Source: Glutamicibacter nicotianae
GTDB taxonomy: Bacteria > Actinomycetota > Actinomycetes > Actinomycetales > Micrococcaceae
DNA: 64,000 bases
Assembly (NCBI RefSeq): GCF_006539525.1
Contig: NZ_BJNE01000002.1
Coordinates: forward strand, 248,001 to 312,000
Direction: 5' to 3'
Part shown: one piece after another, positions 24,779-33,542 of the stretch
How the letters are laid out: each line of letters starts with the position of its first letter
How positions within the stretch are numbered: the first letter of the stretch is position 1
Made by a program: the position numbers and the translations under genes
The notes under the pieces: model-generated
The model's database searches: none
Seen by the model: the letters and a program-made list of their open reading frames with translations, nothing else
What the model was told of the DNA's origin: nothing

Positions 24779-25858
24779 ATGAGTACCTTTGGCATTGAAG
24801 AAGAATTCTTCATGTTTGACGCAGAAACAGGATTGCCTGCCAGCGTGGATCAGGAGCCGTTCCGGCAGGCACTGGATTCGCAACGCGACGGGGAAGTGCA
24901 AAATGAGTTTCTAGCTTGCCAAGTTGAACACGCGAGTTCCATCTGCGAAGACCGGGACCAGGCGTTGCACGAGTTGGGAAGCTTTCGCAGGGCCCTGGTA
25001 AGCAAAGCGGCCTCTAGCGGTCTGCTGGTCGCGGGCATAGGTTCGGCGCCCATGATTCCCCAGCAGCGTCCGGCATTTACCGATAACGCAAGGTATCAGG
25101 AAATCGGCAAATTCATTTCAGGAATAGCTGCCGAGCACTACATGTGCGGTTTGCACGTCCATGTCTCGGTCCCTGATCCGGAAGCCGGCGTTCGTGCACT
25201 GAATTTCTTGCGCGGCTGGCTGCCCCTTCTTTGCGCATTAGGCGCGAATTCACCATATTGGCGAGGCGTCGACAGCAGCTTCTCATCGTGGAGAACCATT
25301 CATTACCGGAAGTGGTCTGTCCAGGGAATCCCGCCATACTTTGCAGATTTCCGGGACTATGAGTCGCGTCTTGCGCGCATCAACGGCACCGCTGCTGTAC
25401 CCGACCCCGGGCATATCGGATGGTCCGCACGGCTGTCGGAAAAGTATCCCACAGTCGAAATTCGTGTCGCCGATTCGCAGCTCAGAGCGCAAGATTCGGT
25501 TTTGCTTGCCGTGCTGCTGCGGGGGCTTGTCGAAACTGCCGTGGCCGGTGAATTCGAAGCTGTCGAGTATCTTCCCGAAGTCCTGGATCTGTCATTGTGG
25601 CAAGCGGCCAAGAATGGAATCACCGGAGAGCAAGTGGATACGGAAACCGGCGCACCGATTGCGGTGAAAGAGCTGGCTCGCAGGCTGCTGCGTACTGCCG
25701 AGGACGCACTGCGAGCTCATGGGGACTACGACTTCGCCGTGATTTCCCTGAGAAATATGCTGGAGACGGGCAATGGCGCGGTCCGGCAGCGAGCTGCATT
25801 CGACCGTGGTGCTTTCATGCATCTTTTGGCCAACGCCCATGCCGAAATGCAGATATAG
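24779..25858 (+). CDS. ybdK: Carboxylate-amine ligase, YbdK/GCS2 family
   Basis: A 359-residue member of the glutamate-cysteine ligase type 2 family, which makes gamma-glutamyl or similar amide bonds with ATP. It opens with the family motif FGIEEEFFMFDAETG, whose Glu residues bind Mg-ATP. It contains CGLHVHVSVPD (near residue 126), NSPYWRGVDSSFSSWR, and the late EIRVADSQLRAQD. ATG 24779 has GGGAGG six bases upstream (24767-24772). E. coli YbdK has weak gamma-glutamylcysteine synthetase activity, but the real substrate of this clade is unclear. A terminator hairpin follows. Confidence 0.88.
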   Translation: MSTFGIEEEFFMFDAETGLPASVDQEPFRQALDSQRDGEVQNEFLACQVEHASSICEDRDQALHELGSFRRALVSKAASSGLLVAGIGSAPMIPQQRPAFTDNARYQEIGKFISGIAAEHYMCGLHVHVSVPDPEAGVRALNFLRGWLPLLCALGANSPYWRGVDSSFSSWRTIHYRKWSVQGIPPYFADFRDYESRLARINGTAAVPDPGHIGWSARLSEKYPTVEIRVADSQLRAQDSVLLAVLLRGLVETAVAGEFEAVEYLPEVLDLSLWQAAKNGITGEQVDTETGAPIAVKELARRLLRTAEDALRAHGDYDFAVISLRNMLETGNGAVRQRAAFDRGAFMHLLANAHAEMQI

Positions 25859-25888
25859 CTTGACGGTCCCAGCGCGGGCTGCAGAGCA

Positions 25889-25920
25889 CAGCCGGGGCCA
25901 GACGAAGCTGGCCCCGGCTG
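25889..25920. terminator. Terminator hairpin between convergent genes
   Basis: CAGCCGGGGCCAG (25889-25901) pairs perfectly with CTGGCCCCGGCTG (25908-25920) around the loop ACGAAG. It lies between the ends of the convergent ybdK and bcp genes. There is no U-tract. Confidence 0.75.
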
Positions 25921-25963
25921 AAGCATCACTACTGGCGCAGGAAAGAACCGGATGTGAAATCCT

Positions 25964-26440
25964 CTAGATTCCCAGCGAGTCACGGAGTCGGGCTACATGT
26001 CCCGTGGCATCCACCGAATATTCGATTTGCTGGATGCTGCCATCTTCATTGATGACTGCAGTGGAGCGCAAAGTGCCCACGATCGTTTTTCCACCGATGG
26101 TCTTTTCGCCGTAAGAGCCGTAGGCTGTCGCAACTTCATTTCCAGGATCGGAGAGGAGCGGGAAGTTCAGCGATTCGTCGTTGGCGAAGGCTGCCAGCTC
26201 TTCCGGTGCGTCCGGGGAGATGCCCAGTACGGAGTATCCTGCCGCTTGCAACGAATTGAGGCTGTCGCGGAAATCGCAGGCCTCGGTGGTGCAGCCTGGA
26301 GTTGCGGCCTTGGGGTAGAAATAGACGATAACCTTCTGACCTGAATAGTCGGAGAGGGAAACTGTTTCCCCCTTGGCGTCCTGCAAGGAGAAGTCCGGAG
26401 CTGCCTGGCCTGCGGCTAGGGGAGAAGACTGGATGGACAT
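25964..26440 (-). CDS. bcp: Peroxiredoxin of the Bcp/PrxQ type
   Basis: A 158-residue thiol peroxidase that reduces hydrogen peroxide and organic peroxides using thioredoxin. The peroxidatic cysteine C50 and resolving C55 occur in the PrxQ motif PGCTTEACDFRD. The conserved GISPDAPEEL and RSTAVINEDG segments are present. ATG 26440 (MSIQSSPL) is chosen from the family N-terminus. It is a single gene, cytoplasmic, and an expected oxidative stress component. Confidence 0.93.
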   Translation of the reverse strand: MSIQSSPLAAGQAAPDFSLQDAKGETVSLSDYSGQKVIVYFYPKAATPGCTTEACDFRDSLNSLQAAGYSVLGISPDAPEELAAFANDESLNFPLLSDPGNEVATAYGSYGEKTIGGKTIVGTLRSTAVINEDGSIQQIEYSVDATGHVARLRDSLGI

Positions 26441-26833
26441 GGATTCCACTTTCGTATAGTGATATTTTCTTTCCATTCTAAGTCCATGATTGCCCAGATG
26501 CCAGAGGAGTCGGTGATTTTGCCGCGAGTTGCATCGCTGCACTTTTGCCCTTCGGTCTCGTCGAGATGGCCGGCCAGTCCGAAGCTGTTTTTGCCTGCCC
26601 TCGCAGATCGCCACGCATAATGGCTACGGCATGGATCTTTCCGCCGACCGATATGAATCTGCCGGCCAGCTGATCACCGCTCGTATCCCAAAGGGCTTCA
26701 GGTACCCGTAATTCATCACTGCGGTGGATGCACCGAGTGCAACCATTCCGCAGGACCGGGCAGCAGCGAGTCGGGCGACTGCATAACAGCTGCCCGACCC
26801 AGTGCATCCGGGTTTCTGCCTGACTGCGGCCAG
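26441..26833. other. Intergenic region, 393 bases, no gene seen
   Basis: Between the start of bcp and the end of the DUF4235 gene. Open frames exist on both strands, but none has a good ribosome binding site or protein-like sequence. The bcp promoter should lie at its left end. No clear terminator for the ligD-DUF4235 unit is visible. Confidence 0.35.
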
Positions 26834-27091
26834 CTACCGGCCCGCTGCCTTGGCTTCCAGGGAACGCGTCCACCGTTTGGCCAGAGCCTGGATGGCAGAA
26901 GCACTTGCCCCTGAGATCACGGCGAATGCCAGCACCTTGCCTACGGCTGCCTGCTGCTGCTTATCGGGGTTGGCCAGTGACGGCGGTTCTTCGCCCATGG
27001 CCTTGTGCCAGATCCCGGAGACGAGCTTGGCGCCAAGCCAGCCTGCGCCGAGTGAGACCAGGGTTCCGAAGATCTTTGCCAGCAATTTCAT
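26834..27091 (-). CDS. DUF4235 small membrane protein
   Basis: An 85-residue protein with an N-terminal helix (KIFGTLVSLGAGWLGAKLVSGIW) and a second helix (VGKVLAFAVISGASASAIQALAKRW), matching the DUF4235 pattern seen in actinobacteria. It starts 15 bases after the ligD stop and is probably co-transcribed with it. Function is unknown. Its last residues are basic. Confidence 0.8.
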   Translation of the reverse strand: MKLLAKIFGTLVSLGAGWLGAKLVSGIWHKAMGEEPPSLANPDKQQQAAVGKVLAFAVISGASASAIQALAKRWTRSLEAKAAGR

Positions 27092-27106
27092 GTTTTGCTC
27101 CTTGTG

Positions 27107-29629
27107 TTATCCGCCATTTGCGGTTTGGTTTCCGGAAGGATCCGCTGTTTCCCAGTGGACCTCATCCGGTTGCTTGTCTTCGCGCCAACCGCGCCACACG
27201 GGATGGCGCAGAAGGCGCTCCGAGGTCAGTTCGGTGTATCGGACTTCTGCCACGTATTTCGGGCTCACCCAGTGGGCATCACGCCGATGCGCTGCGGGAA
27301 TCTGCTTGGCTGGCGGAGTTTTGCGCTCGATCTTCTCAAGCCGTTCGCGGATCTCGGCAAGTTGCGTGTCGCTGAATCCGGTGCCCACACGGCCGGCGTA
27401 CTCCAAACCGTCATGTCCCGGAATGGCCAGCAGCAGCGACGCCAGGCTGCGGCTGCGCGACCCGTGCCCTGTCCGCCAGCCAATCACCACGGCTTCCTGA
27501 TGCAGCTGGTGCTTGAGCTTCAACCAGCTGCCGCTGCGCCGGCCCAGCTCGTATGCCGAGTCGCGTTCCTTGGCCACCACGCCTTCCAGGCCTAGCTCGC
27601 GGCTGGTCTCGATGGCTTGTTCCAAGGTCCCGGTGTGGGTCGGGGGAACCTGCACGTACTGGTGGTCGATATCCAGGCCCGCAAGCCGCTGGCGGCGTTG
27701 CTCGTAGGGCAGCGCAGTCAGATCCTCTAGCCCGGCGCCTTTGCCGGCGGGCAATTGCAGCACGTCGAAGAGCATGTACTGGATCCTGACGGCCGAGGCC
27801 TGCTTCGTGCGCTTCTTGCGCTGGTGGGACACCCGTTGCTGGAGCAGCGAGAAATCTGGGCGGCCCGAAGAATCCAGGGCAACGATTTCCCCATCCACTA
27901 CGCAGCGGTCCGGCAGCAACGAACCGAGAATTCCGAGTTCCGGGAAGTCGCCGGTCAGGTCATGGCCGTTGCGGCTGAGCAGCTTGGTTACGCCGTCACC
28001 GACTACTGCAAGTGCTCGGTAGCCGTCCCATTTCATTTCAAAGCTCCAGTCCTGCTCAACGCCGAAGTCCCCGGCCGTGCCAGGCGTGGCCAGCATGGGG
28101 CGCAAGGGTTGGCCAGACAGGTCAGCCACGGCCTGCTTGGCGCTGGGCTCGCGAGCTGCGTCCGGTCCTGCGCCACTGGAATCAGCGGAGGCCCCGCCCT
28201 CGGCTGCCGAAGGCTGGTCCTTGGCCAGTTGAAGCAGCCAATTGTCCTTTCCGCCCATCCCTGCGGCCTGGATCAGCACGAAACGCCGTGGCACGCCGCC
28301 CAGTCCTCCTGCTGAATCACCGGTGAGTACCGCGATGACTTCTTTGCCTTCGCGCCATTTCTCGATAACGCACCGGCCCGAATCCCAGATCGATACTTCC
28401 CCGGCGCCGTATTGCCCCTTCGGGATGCTGCCTTCGAAACTTGCGTAGGATAGCGGATGGTCTTCGGTCATGACCGCCAGGCGCTGGACTCCGGGTTCCA
28501 GCGGCGGGCCCTTGGGCACTGCCCAGGAGACCAGCACTCCCTCGTGCTCCAGGCGGAAATCCCAATGCAGCCGGCGGGCATGGTGTTCCTGGATGACGAA
28601 AGACAACCCGGTGCCGTCGCTTCCGGCCTGAACGGACTGTGCCTTCTCAGCCTTCCCGGACTGCTCCGGCACCGGTTCGGGTGTCAGCGACGCATCGCGC
28701 TTGGAGCGGTAGGCCGCCAGGCGATCCGGGTCCTGCCGTTGCGCCGAGGCCAGTTGCGCCAGGGGTTCCATTCCATCAGCAATGCGCTCCAGCACCTCGT
28801 GGAAGTCCAGTTGCGCCAACCCCTGCGCTTCGATTTCCTGCCAGGTCCGCGGGGCGGCAACGGTGGGCCGGGCGCGACCCCGCAGCGAATATGGGCAGAC
28901 AGTGGTTTTCGAGGCATTGTTCTGGCTCCAGTCCACGAGCACCTTGTTCTCGCGCAGCGAGCGCTTCATGCTGGAGAGAACCAGTTGCGGGTGCTCCTTC
29001 TCCAACGTCGAAGCCAGTTCCTTGGCCACCTCGTTGACCTGGTCTGAGGCGTATTTGCCATCCAGCCCGGCATAGAGGTGGATGCCCTTGGAACCAGAGG
29101 TCACTGGGAAGCTGGGCAGCTCCATGCCGTCGAGGATCTCCCGGCAGATCAGCGCGACTTCAGCGCACTGCTCCAAACCGGCACCGGGACCGGGATCGAG
29201 GTCCAGAACCAGCCGGTCCGGGTTGGCAGGTTCCAGCGACGAATCGAAACGCCATTGGGGAACGTGGATTTCCAGCGCTGCCATTTGGGCCAGCCAGGCC
29301 AGCACCGCCTCGTTATTGACCAGCGGATAGGTATTCGCATGGGTCTTGTGCTGCAGCTTGGCCGAGGGAACCCAGCTGGGGGCGGAGTCTTCAAGATCCT
29401 TGCGGAAAAACACCTTGCCCGGTTCTTCGGCAGTGCCCACCCCGTCCACCCAGCGCTTGCGGGTAGCGGGGCGCCACGCGGCATGCGGAATCAGCGCCGG
29501 AGCCACTTGCTGGAAGTAGTCCATGACTTCTCCCTTGGTGGTTCCGGTCTGCGGGTACAAGATCTTGTCCAGATTGCTGACCTTCAGCGTGTGCCCCGCG
29601 ACTTTCACGGTTTGCTCCCTGCGTGCCAT
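27107..29629 (-). CDS. ligD: NHEJ DNA ligase LigD (polymerase, phosphoesterase and ligase domains)
   Basis: An 840-residue three-domain enzyme for bacterial non-homologous end joining. The polymerase/primase domain comes first (about residues 10-290), with the metal-binding D143 and D145 in LVLDLDPG. The phosphoesterase domain follows (about 340-470), with LSFVIQEHHARRLHWDFRLE. The ATP-dependent ligase domain is last (about 505-825), with K533 in EMKWDGYR as the adenylated lysine. The order matches mycobacterial LigD. ATG 29629 has AAGGACA upstream. The gene is divergent from ku, its recruiting partner, across a 156-base gap (29630-29785). Confidence 0.95.
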   Translation of the reverse strand: MARREQTVKVAGHTLKVSNLDKILYPQTGTTKGEVMDYFQQVAPALIPHAAWRPATRKRWVDGVGTAEEPGKVFFRKDLEDSAPSWVPSAKLQHKTHANTYPLVNNEAVLAWLAQMAALEIHVPQWRFDSSLEPANPDRLVLDLDPGPGAGLEQCAEVALICREILDGMELPSFPVTSGSKGIHLYAGLDGKYASDQVNEVAKELASTLEKEHPQLVLSSMKRSLRENKVLVDWSQNNASKTTVCPYSLRGRARPTVAAPRTWQEIEAQGLAQLDFHEVLERIADGMEPLAQLASAQRQDPDRLAAYRSKRDASLTPEPVPEQSGKAEKAQSVQAGSDGTGLSFVIQEHHARRLHWDFRLEHEGVLVSWAVPKGPPLEPGVQRLAVMTEDHPLSYASFEGSIPKGQYGAGEVSIWDSGRCVIEKWREGKEVIAVLTGDSAGGLGGVPRRFVLIQAAGMGGKDNWLLQLAKDQPSAAEGGASADSSGAGPDAAREPSAKQAVADLSGQPLRPMLATPGTAGDFGVEQDWSFEMKWDGYRALAVVGDGVTKLLSRNGHDLTGDFPELGILGSLLPDRCVVDGEIVALDSSGRPDFSLLQQRVSHQRKKRTKQASAVRIQYMLFDVLQLPAGKGAGLEDLTALPYEQRRQRLAGLDIDHQYVQVPPTHTGTLEQAIETSRELGLEGVVAKERDSAYELGRRSGSWLKLKHQLHQEAVVIGWRTGHGSRSRSLASLLLAIPGHDGLEYAGRVGTGFSDTQLAEIRERLEKIERKTPPAKQIPAAHRRDAHWVSPKYVAEVRYTELTSERLLRHPVWRGWREDKQPDEVHWETADPSGNQTANGG

Positions 29630-29785
29630 GCGCTGTCCTTTGCTTTTCCGTATGGGGCCAATCTTCCCGAGCAGCGCCGGGGAATCCAGCGTTCCAAGCA
29701 AGCTTTGCGTTTTGCGCTGCTGAACCTCCGTGCAGCCTGCCAGTCTCATCCGGCCAGTGACGCGCGGCCGGAAAGATGCTTCACT

Positions 29786-30760
29786 ATGCCCATGCGAGCT
29801 ATCTGGACTGGATCAATTGCCTTCGGCTTGGTGAACGTGCCGGTCAAGGCCTACGGCGCCACCGAAGACCACGACATCGACCTGCATCAGGTCCATGACA
29901 AGGACGGCGGCCGAATCCGCTACGAACGCCGATGCGAAGTCTGCGGGAAGAAAATCGCCTACAAGGATCTGGACAAGGCCTATGAAGACGGGGAACGGAC
30001 CATTGTGCTCACCGATGAGGACATGGACGCTCTGCCTGCGGAGAAAAGCCGCGAAATCGAGGTAGTCCAGTTCGTCCCGGCAAGCCAAGTTGATCCCCTG
30101 ATGCTGGAGAAGAGCTACTACCTCCAGGCGGACTCGAAGTCGCCCAAGGCCTACGAGCTGTTGCGCCGGACACTGGAAAACACTGAGAAGCTGGCGGTGG
30201 TGCGCTTTGCCCTGCGCCAGAAGACCCGGCTGGGCATCTTGCGTGTCCGGTCCAAGGTGATGGTGCTGCAAGCGGTCATGTGGGCGGACGAGCTGCGCGA
30301 CGCCGAGCAGGTGGCACCGGAGAAATCACCGCGGATCAGTGAGCAGGAACTGAAGATGTCTGCTGCCCTAGTGGACCAGTACAGCACCGATTTCACCCCG
30401 GAAGAATTCCAGGACGACTACCAGCTCCAACTGCAAGCGCTGATCGAAGCGAAAATCGAGCAAGGCGAGGAACTGGATACTGAAGCGACCTTCGGCTCCG
30501 AGGAGCGCAGCAGCGACTCCGGGGAGGTCATCGATTTGATGGAAGCGCTCAAGCGCAGCATCGAGGGCCGGAAGTCAAAAGCCGGGAGCAAAGCGGCGAA
30601 GAGCAAGGAACCACCAGCCAGGAAAGCGCCAGCGAAGAAGTCCGCAGCCAAGAAGCCGGCTGCTGCCAGGAAACCAGCCAAGAAGAAGGCGACGGCAAAG
30701 GAGGCCTCCTCCTCGCCACACAAGAAGAAGGCCTCCGGTTCCGGGAAGAAAAGTGCCTAG
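29786..30760 (+). CDS. ku: Ku protein, NHEJ DNA-end binding
   Basis: A 324-residue bacterial Ku that forms a ring on DNA double-strand breaks and recruits LigD. It begins MPMRAIWTGSIAFGLVNVPVKAY and carries the core RCEVCGKKIAYKDLDKAYE and LRRTLENTEKLAVVRFALRQKTRL blocks. After about residue 265 there is a Lys/Ala/Pro-rich tail (repeated AKK and KPA units), as in many actinobacterial Ku proteins, where it aids DNA binding. The frame is open much further upstream, over the ligD gene, but the family start fixes ATG 29786 (or 29792). Its stop lies four bases before the convergent dehydrogenase stop. Confidence 0.95.
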   Translation: MPMRAIWTGSIAFGLVNVPVKAYGATEDHDIDLHQVHDKDGGRIRYERRCEVCGKKIAYKDLDKAYEDGERTIVLTDEDMDALPAEKSREIEVVQFVPASQVDPLMLEKSYYLQADSKSPKAYELLRRTLENTEKLAVVRFALRQKTRLGILRVRSKVMVLQAVMWADELRDAEQVAPEKSPRISEQELKMSAALVDQYSTDFTPEEFQDDYQLQLQALIEAKIEQGEELDTEATFGSEERSSDSGEVIDLMEALKRSIEGRKSKAGSKAAKSKEPPARKAPAKKSAAKKPAAARKPAKKKATAKEASSSPHKKKASGSGKKSA

Positions 30761-30764
30761 CTCG

Positions 30765-31937
30765 CTACGGCTTGAGCACCACCTTGATGCACGCATCCTG
30801 CTTCTTCTGGAAGGTCTCGTACATCTGCGGACCGTCCGAGAGCGGCTGCTCGTGCGTGACAAGGTCGTCCAGGCCCAGCGGATCGGCTGCATCCTCGGCC
30901 AGCGGCAGCAGCTTCCGCGTCCATGAGCGCACATTGCATTGGCCCTGGCGGATCTGGATCTGCTTGTCGAACAGCTTCACCATCGGCATCGGTGTGGCTG
31001 CCCCGGCATAGACGCCGCTGATCGACAAGGTGCCGCCACGCCGCACCGCATCAATGGCCGAATCCAGCACGCTGGTGCGGTCCGCGGAGACGTTCTCCAT
31101 GGCCAGCTGCGCGGCCTTGTCCGGCAGCAGCCCGGTGGCTTGCTGGAACATAGAGGAGACCGGGGAACCATGGGCTTCCATGCCCACTGCATCGAGCACG
31201 GCATCGGGGCCGCGCCCGGTGCGCCCGCGCAGTTCGCCCACGGTGTCCTTGGTGAAGTCCAGGGTCTGGATCCCGTGGCGCTCGGCCATGGCGCGGCGTT
31301 CGGCTACCGGGTCGATACCCAGCACCTCATAGCCCAGATGGCGGCCGATTCGCGCGGCGAGCTGGCCCACCGGTCCGAGCCCGTAGACCGCGAGGGTTCC
31401 GCCGTCCGGGACGCTTGCGTACTCCACGCCCTGCCACGCGGTGGGCAGGATATCGGAGAGGAACAGATAGCGGTGGTCGGGCAGCTCGTGGCCAACTTTC
31501 ACGGCACCATAATCGGCATGAGGCACACGCAGGTATTCGGCCTGGCCGCCGGGAACCTGTCCATAGAGTTCGGAGTACCCGAAGAATTGGGCGCCCTTGC
31601 CGTGCTTGCGCACCTGGGTGGTCTCGCACTGCGACTGCAGGTCATGCTGGCACATCCAGCAGTGGCCGCAGGAGATGTTGAACGGGATGACTACCCGGTC
31701 GCCCACCGACAGCTTGGTGATGCCGCTGCCAACTTCCTGGACAATCCCCATGGTTTCGTGGCCCAGCACGTCGCCAGCATGCATGTAGGGGCCCAGCAGC
31801 TCATAGAGATGCAGGTCTGATCCGCAGATCGCGGTGGAAGTGACCTTGATGATGATGTCTGAGGGGTCCTGGATCACCGGATCCGGGACGTCGCTGAATG
31901 CGACCTTTCGCTTGCCTTGCCATGTCAATGCCTTCAA
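30765..31937 (-). CDS. Zinc-dependent alcohol dehydrogenase (glutathione-independent formaldehyde dehydrogenase-like)
   Basis: A 390-residue medium-chain dehydrogenase. Catalytic-zinc residues appear in AICGSDLHLYE and VLGHETMG. The structural-zinc loop is CGHCWMCQHDLQSQC, and the NAD motif is VYGLGPVGQLAARIG. The long SGVYAGAATPMPMVKLFDKQIQIRQGQCNV segment is typical of the FDH-like subgroup often placed in stress regulons. The only suitable start is TTG at 31937, with GGAGGAG six bases upstream. It may oxidise formaldehyde or other aldehydes and alcohols; the substrate is unknown. Confidence 0.88.
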   Translation of the reverse strand: MKALTWQGKRKVAFSDVPDPVIQDPSDIIIKVTSTAICGSDLHLYELLGPYMHAGDVLGHETMGIVQEVGSGITKLSVGDRVVIPFNISCGHCWMCQHDLQSQCETTQVRKHGKGAQFFGYSELYGQVPGGQAEYLRVPHADYGAVKVGHELPDHRYLFLSDILPTAWQGVEYASVPDGGTLAVYGLGPVGQLAARIGRHLGYEVLGIDPVAERRAMAERHGIQTLDFTKDTVGELRGRTGRGPDAVLDAVGMEAHGSPVSSMFQQATGLLPDKAAQLAMENVSADRTSVLDSAIDAVRRGGTLSISGVYAGAATPMPMVKLFDKQIQIRQGQCNVRSWTRKLLPLAEDAADPLGLDDLVTHEQPLSDGPQMYETFQKKQDACIKVVLKP

Positions 31938-31978
31938 ATCATTCTCCTCCGTGCTTCGTTTCCCGTTATGGACAACAG

Positions 31979-32164
31979 TCAGTCGGTATTGAACCGGTCG
32001 GTGTCCACCGCGTCCGGGTCCTGGTCTTCCGCCGGCTGCTCGAAAGCATCCTCATTGCTGCCAACCGGATTCTGCTTGCCCTTCGCGGGATCCTTCCCAG
32101 CGTGCTCATCGCGCAGCGGAGGGTTCCCCTGGCGCGTCTCTTCTTCTGGCTGATTGGAGTCCAT
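31979..32164 (-). CDS. Small acidic hydrophilic protein
   Basis: A 61-residue protein (MDSNQPEEETRQGN to the end DTDRFNTD) with no hydrophobic segment and high Asp, Glu, Gln and Asn content, probably disordered. AGGAAGG precedes ATG 32164. Similar short acidic proteins recur at 35162, 36324 and 37380 in this neighbourhood. No family is recognised; a stress or desiccation role is a guess from context. Confidence 0.65.
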   Translation of the reverse strand: MDSNQPEEETRQGNPPLRDEHAGKDPAKGKQNPVGSNEDAFEQPAEDQDPDAVDTDRFNTD

Positions 32165-32408
32165 GGTCTTTCCTTCCTGTACCAGATGGGCGATGGCACC
32201 GACCCTGCCACACCGGGCCGCAGGCAACAAGGGAAGTTTGATGGGCATTGCCTGTGAGTCAGGAGTCCGCGGAATCCCGGGGATCAAGGGTGCAATGCCG
32301 ATGCTGGTTCCTGCAAGGTTGCTGAACGGCACTGCATGCCCTGGCACAACTTCCTAGGGTGTGCTGTGGGAGCGGCTCAAGCTGCTGCCGGAGAGCTGCG
32401 AGGTGCTG

Positions 32409-33503
32409 ATGAGCGTGCAAGATCCCGAGATGCGCACGATAGGAATAATTGCCGATCCCGGCATCGCCGATGCCGTGGCTAATCGGGTAGCTGCGCGGTT
32501 GGAAGGGGTCTTGGAGAAGTTGCAGGAGCAGGAGCACCGGTGGGACGTGCAGGTGGCTCCGTTCTCCCTGCCATTGGGGGAGAGTGGACGGGTGGCGTTG
32601 AATGACAAGGTGCCGAAGCTGCGGGAGAAGCACGGCTGGGACTTCATCATCTACCTGACCGATGCACCGCACTATGTGCAGAACCGGCCGGTGCGTTCGG
32701 TGATTTCCGTCGAGGATGCTTCGGCCGTGCTTTCCATGCCCAGTCTCGGGATGGCCCGGCCGCGCACGGTGGCACGGGAATTGGCCGAACTGGTCAGGGA
32801 ATTGGCTACCGGCAAGCAGCCCGCCCCGCCGCCCACCCCGCTGGGCCGGGCAATGAGCGTGCACGCCAGCCGGCAGGACGGGCAGAACGAGCAGAACCGC
32901 ATCACGAGCATCGAGGGCCTGCGCGGGCGGCTGCTGCTGGTCGCCGGAATGGTGCGCAGCAACCAGCCGTGGAAACTGGTGCCGCGGCTTTCATCCGCGA
33001 TGGCAGGTGCGGTGGCCACCGGAGCCTTCGGCGTGTTCTACACGAGCATCTGGTCAATGGCCGACTACCTGCCCGCTACGCGGCTTGCGCTGATCACGCT
33101 GTCAAGCATTCTGATCCTCACGCTCTGGCTGCTGCTGCACAACCGGTTGTGGGAGAGGCCCCAGGGCAACCGCCGCCGCGAGCGGATGGTTATCTACAAC
33201 GCGGCCACGGTGCTCACGGTCGGGTTTGCAGCGACGGCCATGTACCTGCTCTTATTCCTGGCGCTGCTGGCGGGTGCACTGATTGTCATTGACCAGGAAT
33301 ACCTCGCCTATCAGCTGCGCCACGATGTGTCGCTGGCCGAATACGTCAATCTTGCCTGGCTGGCATCCTCGCTGGGAACCATGGGCGGGGCCATCGGCTC
33401 CAGCTTCGACGAGGTCAAGGAAGTCCAGCGCGCTACCTTCAGCCAGCGCGAGTACGAGCGGAGGAACATGGAATTCACCATCAGCAAGGACGAGGTGGAT
33501 TGA
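32409..33503 (+). CDS. Membrane protein with an N-terminal soluble domain, unknown function
   Basis: A 364-residue protein. Residues about 1-185 look soluble, starting MSVQDPEMRTIGIIADPGIADAV, with the later WDFIIYLTDAPHYVQNRPVRS suggesting an alpha/beta fold. Then come four hydrophobic segments (about residues 200-320) and a charged C-terminus. I chose ATG 32409 with GAGG at 32400-32403; GTG 32361 is possible. Such proteins are common but unnamed in actinobacteria. It faces away from the acidic-protein gene at 32164. Confidence 0.7.
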   Translation: MSVQDPEMRTIGIIADPGIADAVANRVAARLEGVLEKLQEQEHRWDVQVAPFSLPLGESGRVALNDKVPKLREKHGWDFIIYLTDAPHYVQNRPVRSVISVEDASAVLSMPSLGMARPRTVARELAELVRELATGKQPAPPPTPLGRAMSVHASRQDGQNEQNRITSIEGLRGRLLLVAGMVRSNQPWKLVPRLSSAMAGAVATGAFGVFYTSIWSMADYLPATRLALITLSSILILTLWLLLHNRLWERPQGNRRRERMVIYNAATVLTVGFAATAMYLLLFLALLAGALIVIDQEYLAYQLRHDVSLAEYVNLAWLASSLGTMGGAIGSSFDEVKEVQRATFSQREYERRNMEFTISKDEVD

Positions 33504-33542
33504 TCCCCGGACCCCTATCCGCCCGGGGACAAATACACGGTC

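Noticed and set aside
24494-24901. Minus-strand 135-codon frame and plus-strand 24516-24782 frame overlapping the ligase start
   Set aside because: The two compete for the same bases, neither resembles a known protein, and the minus frame runs into the true ybdK gene. The ATGA overlap of the plus frame is noted in the gap entry only.
29078-29785. Long N-terminal extension of the ku frame
   Set aside because: Ku proteins begin at the MRAIW motif; the upstream part only mirrors the ligD coding region.
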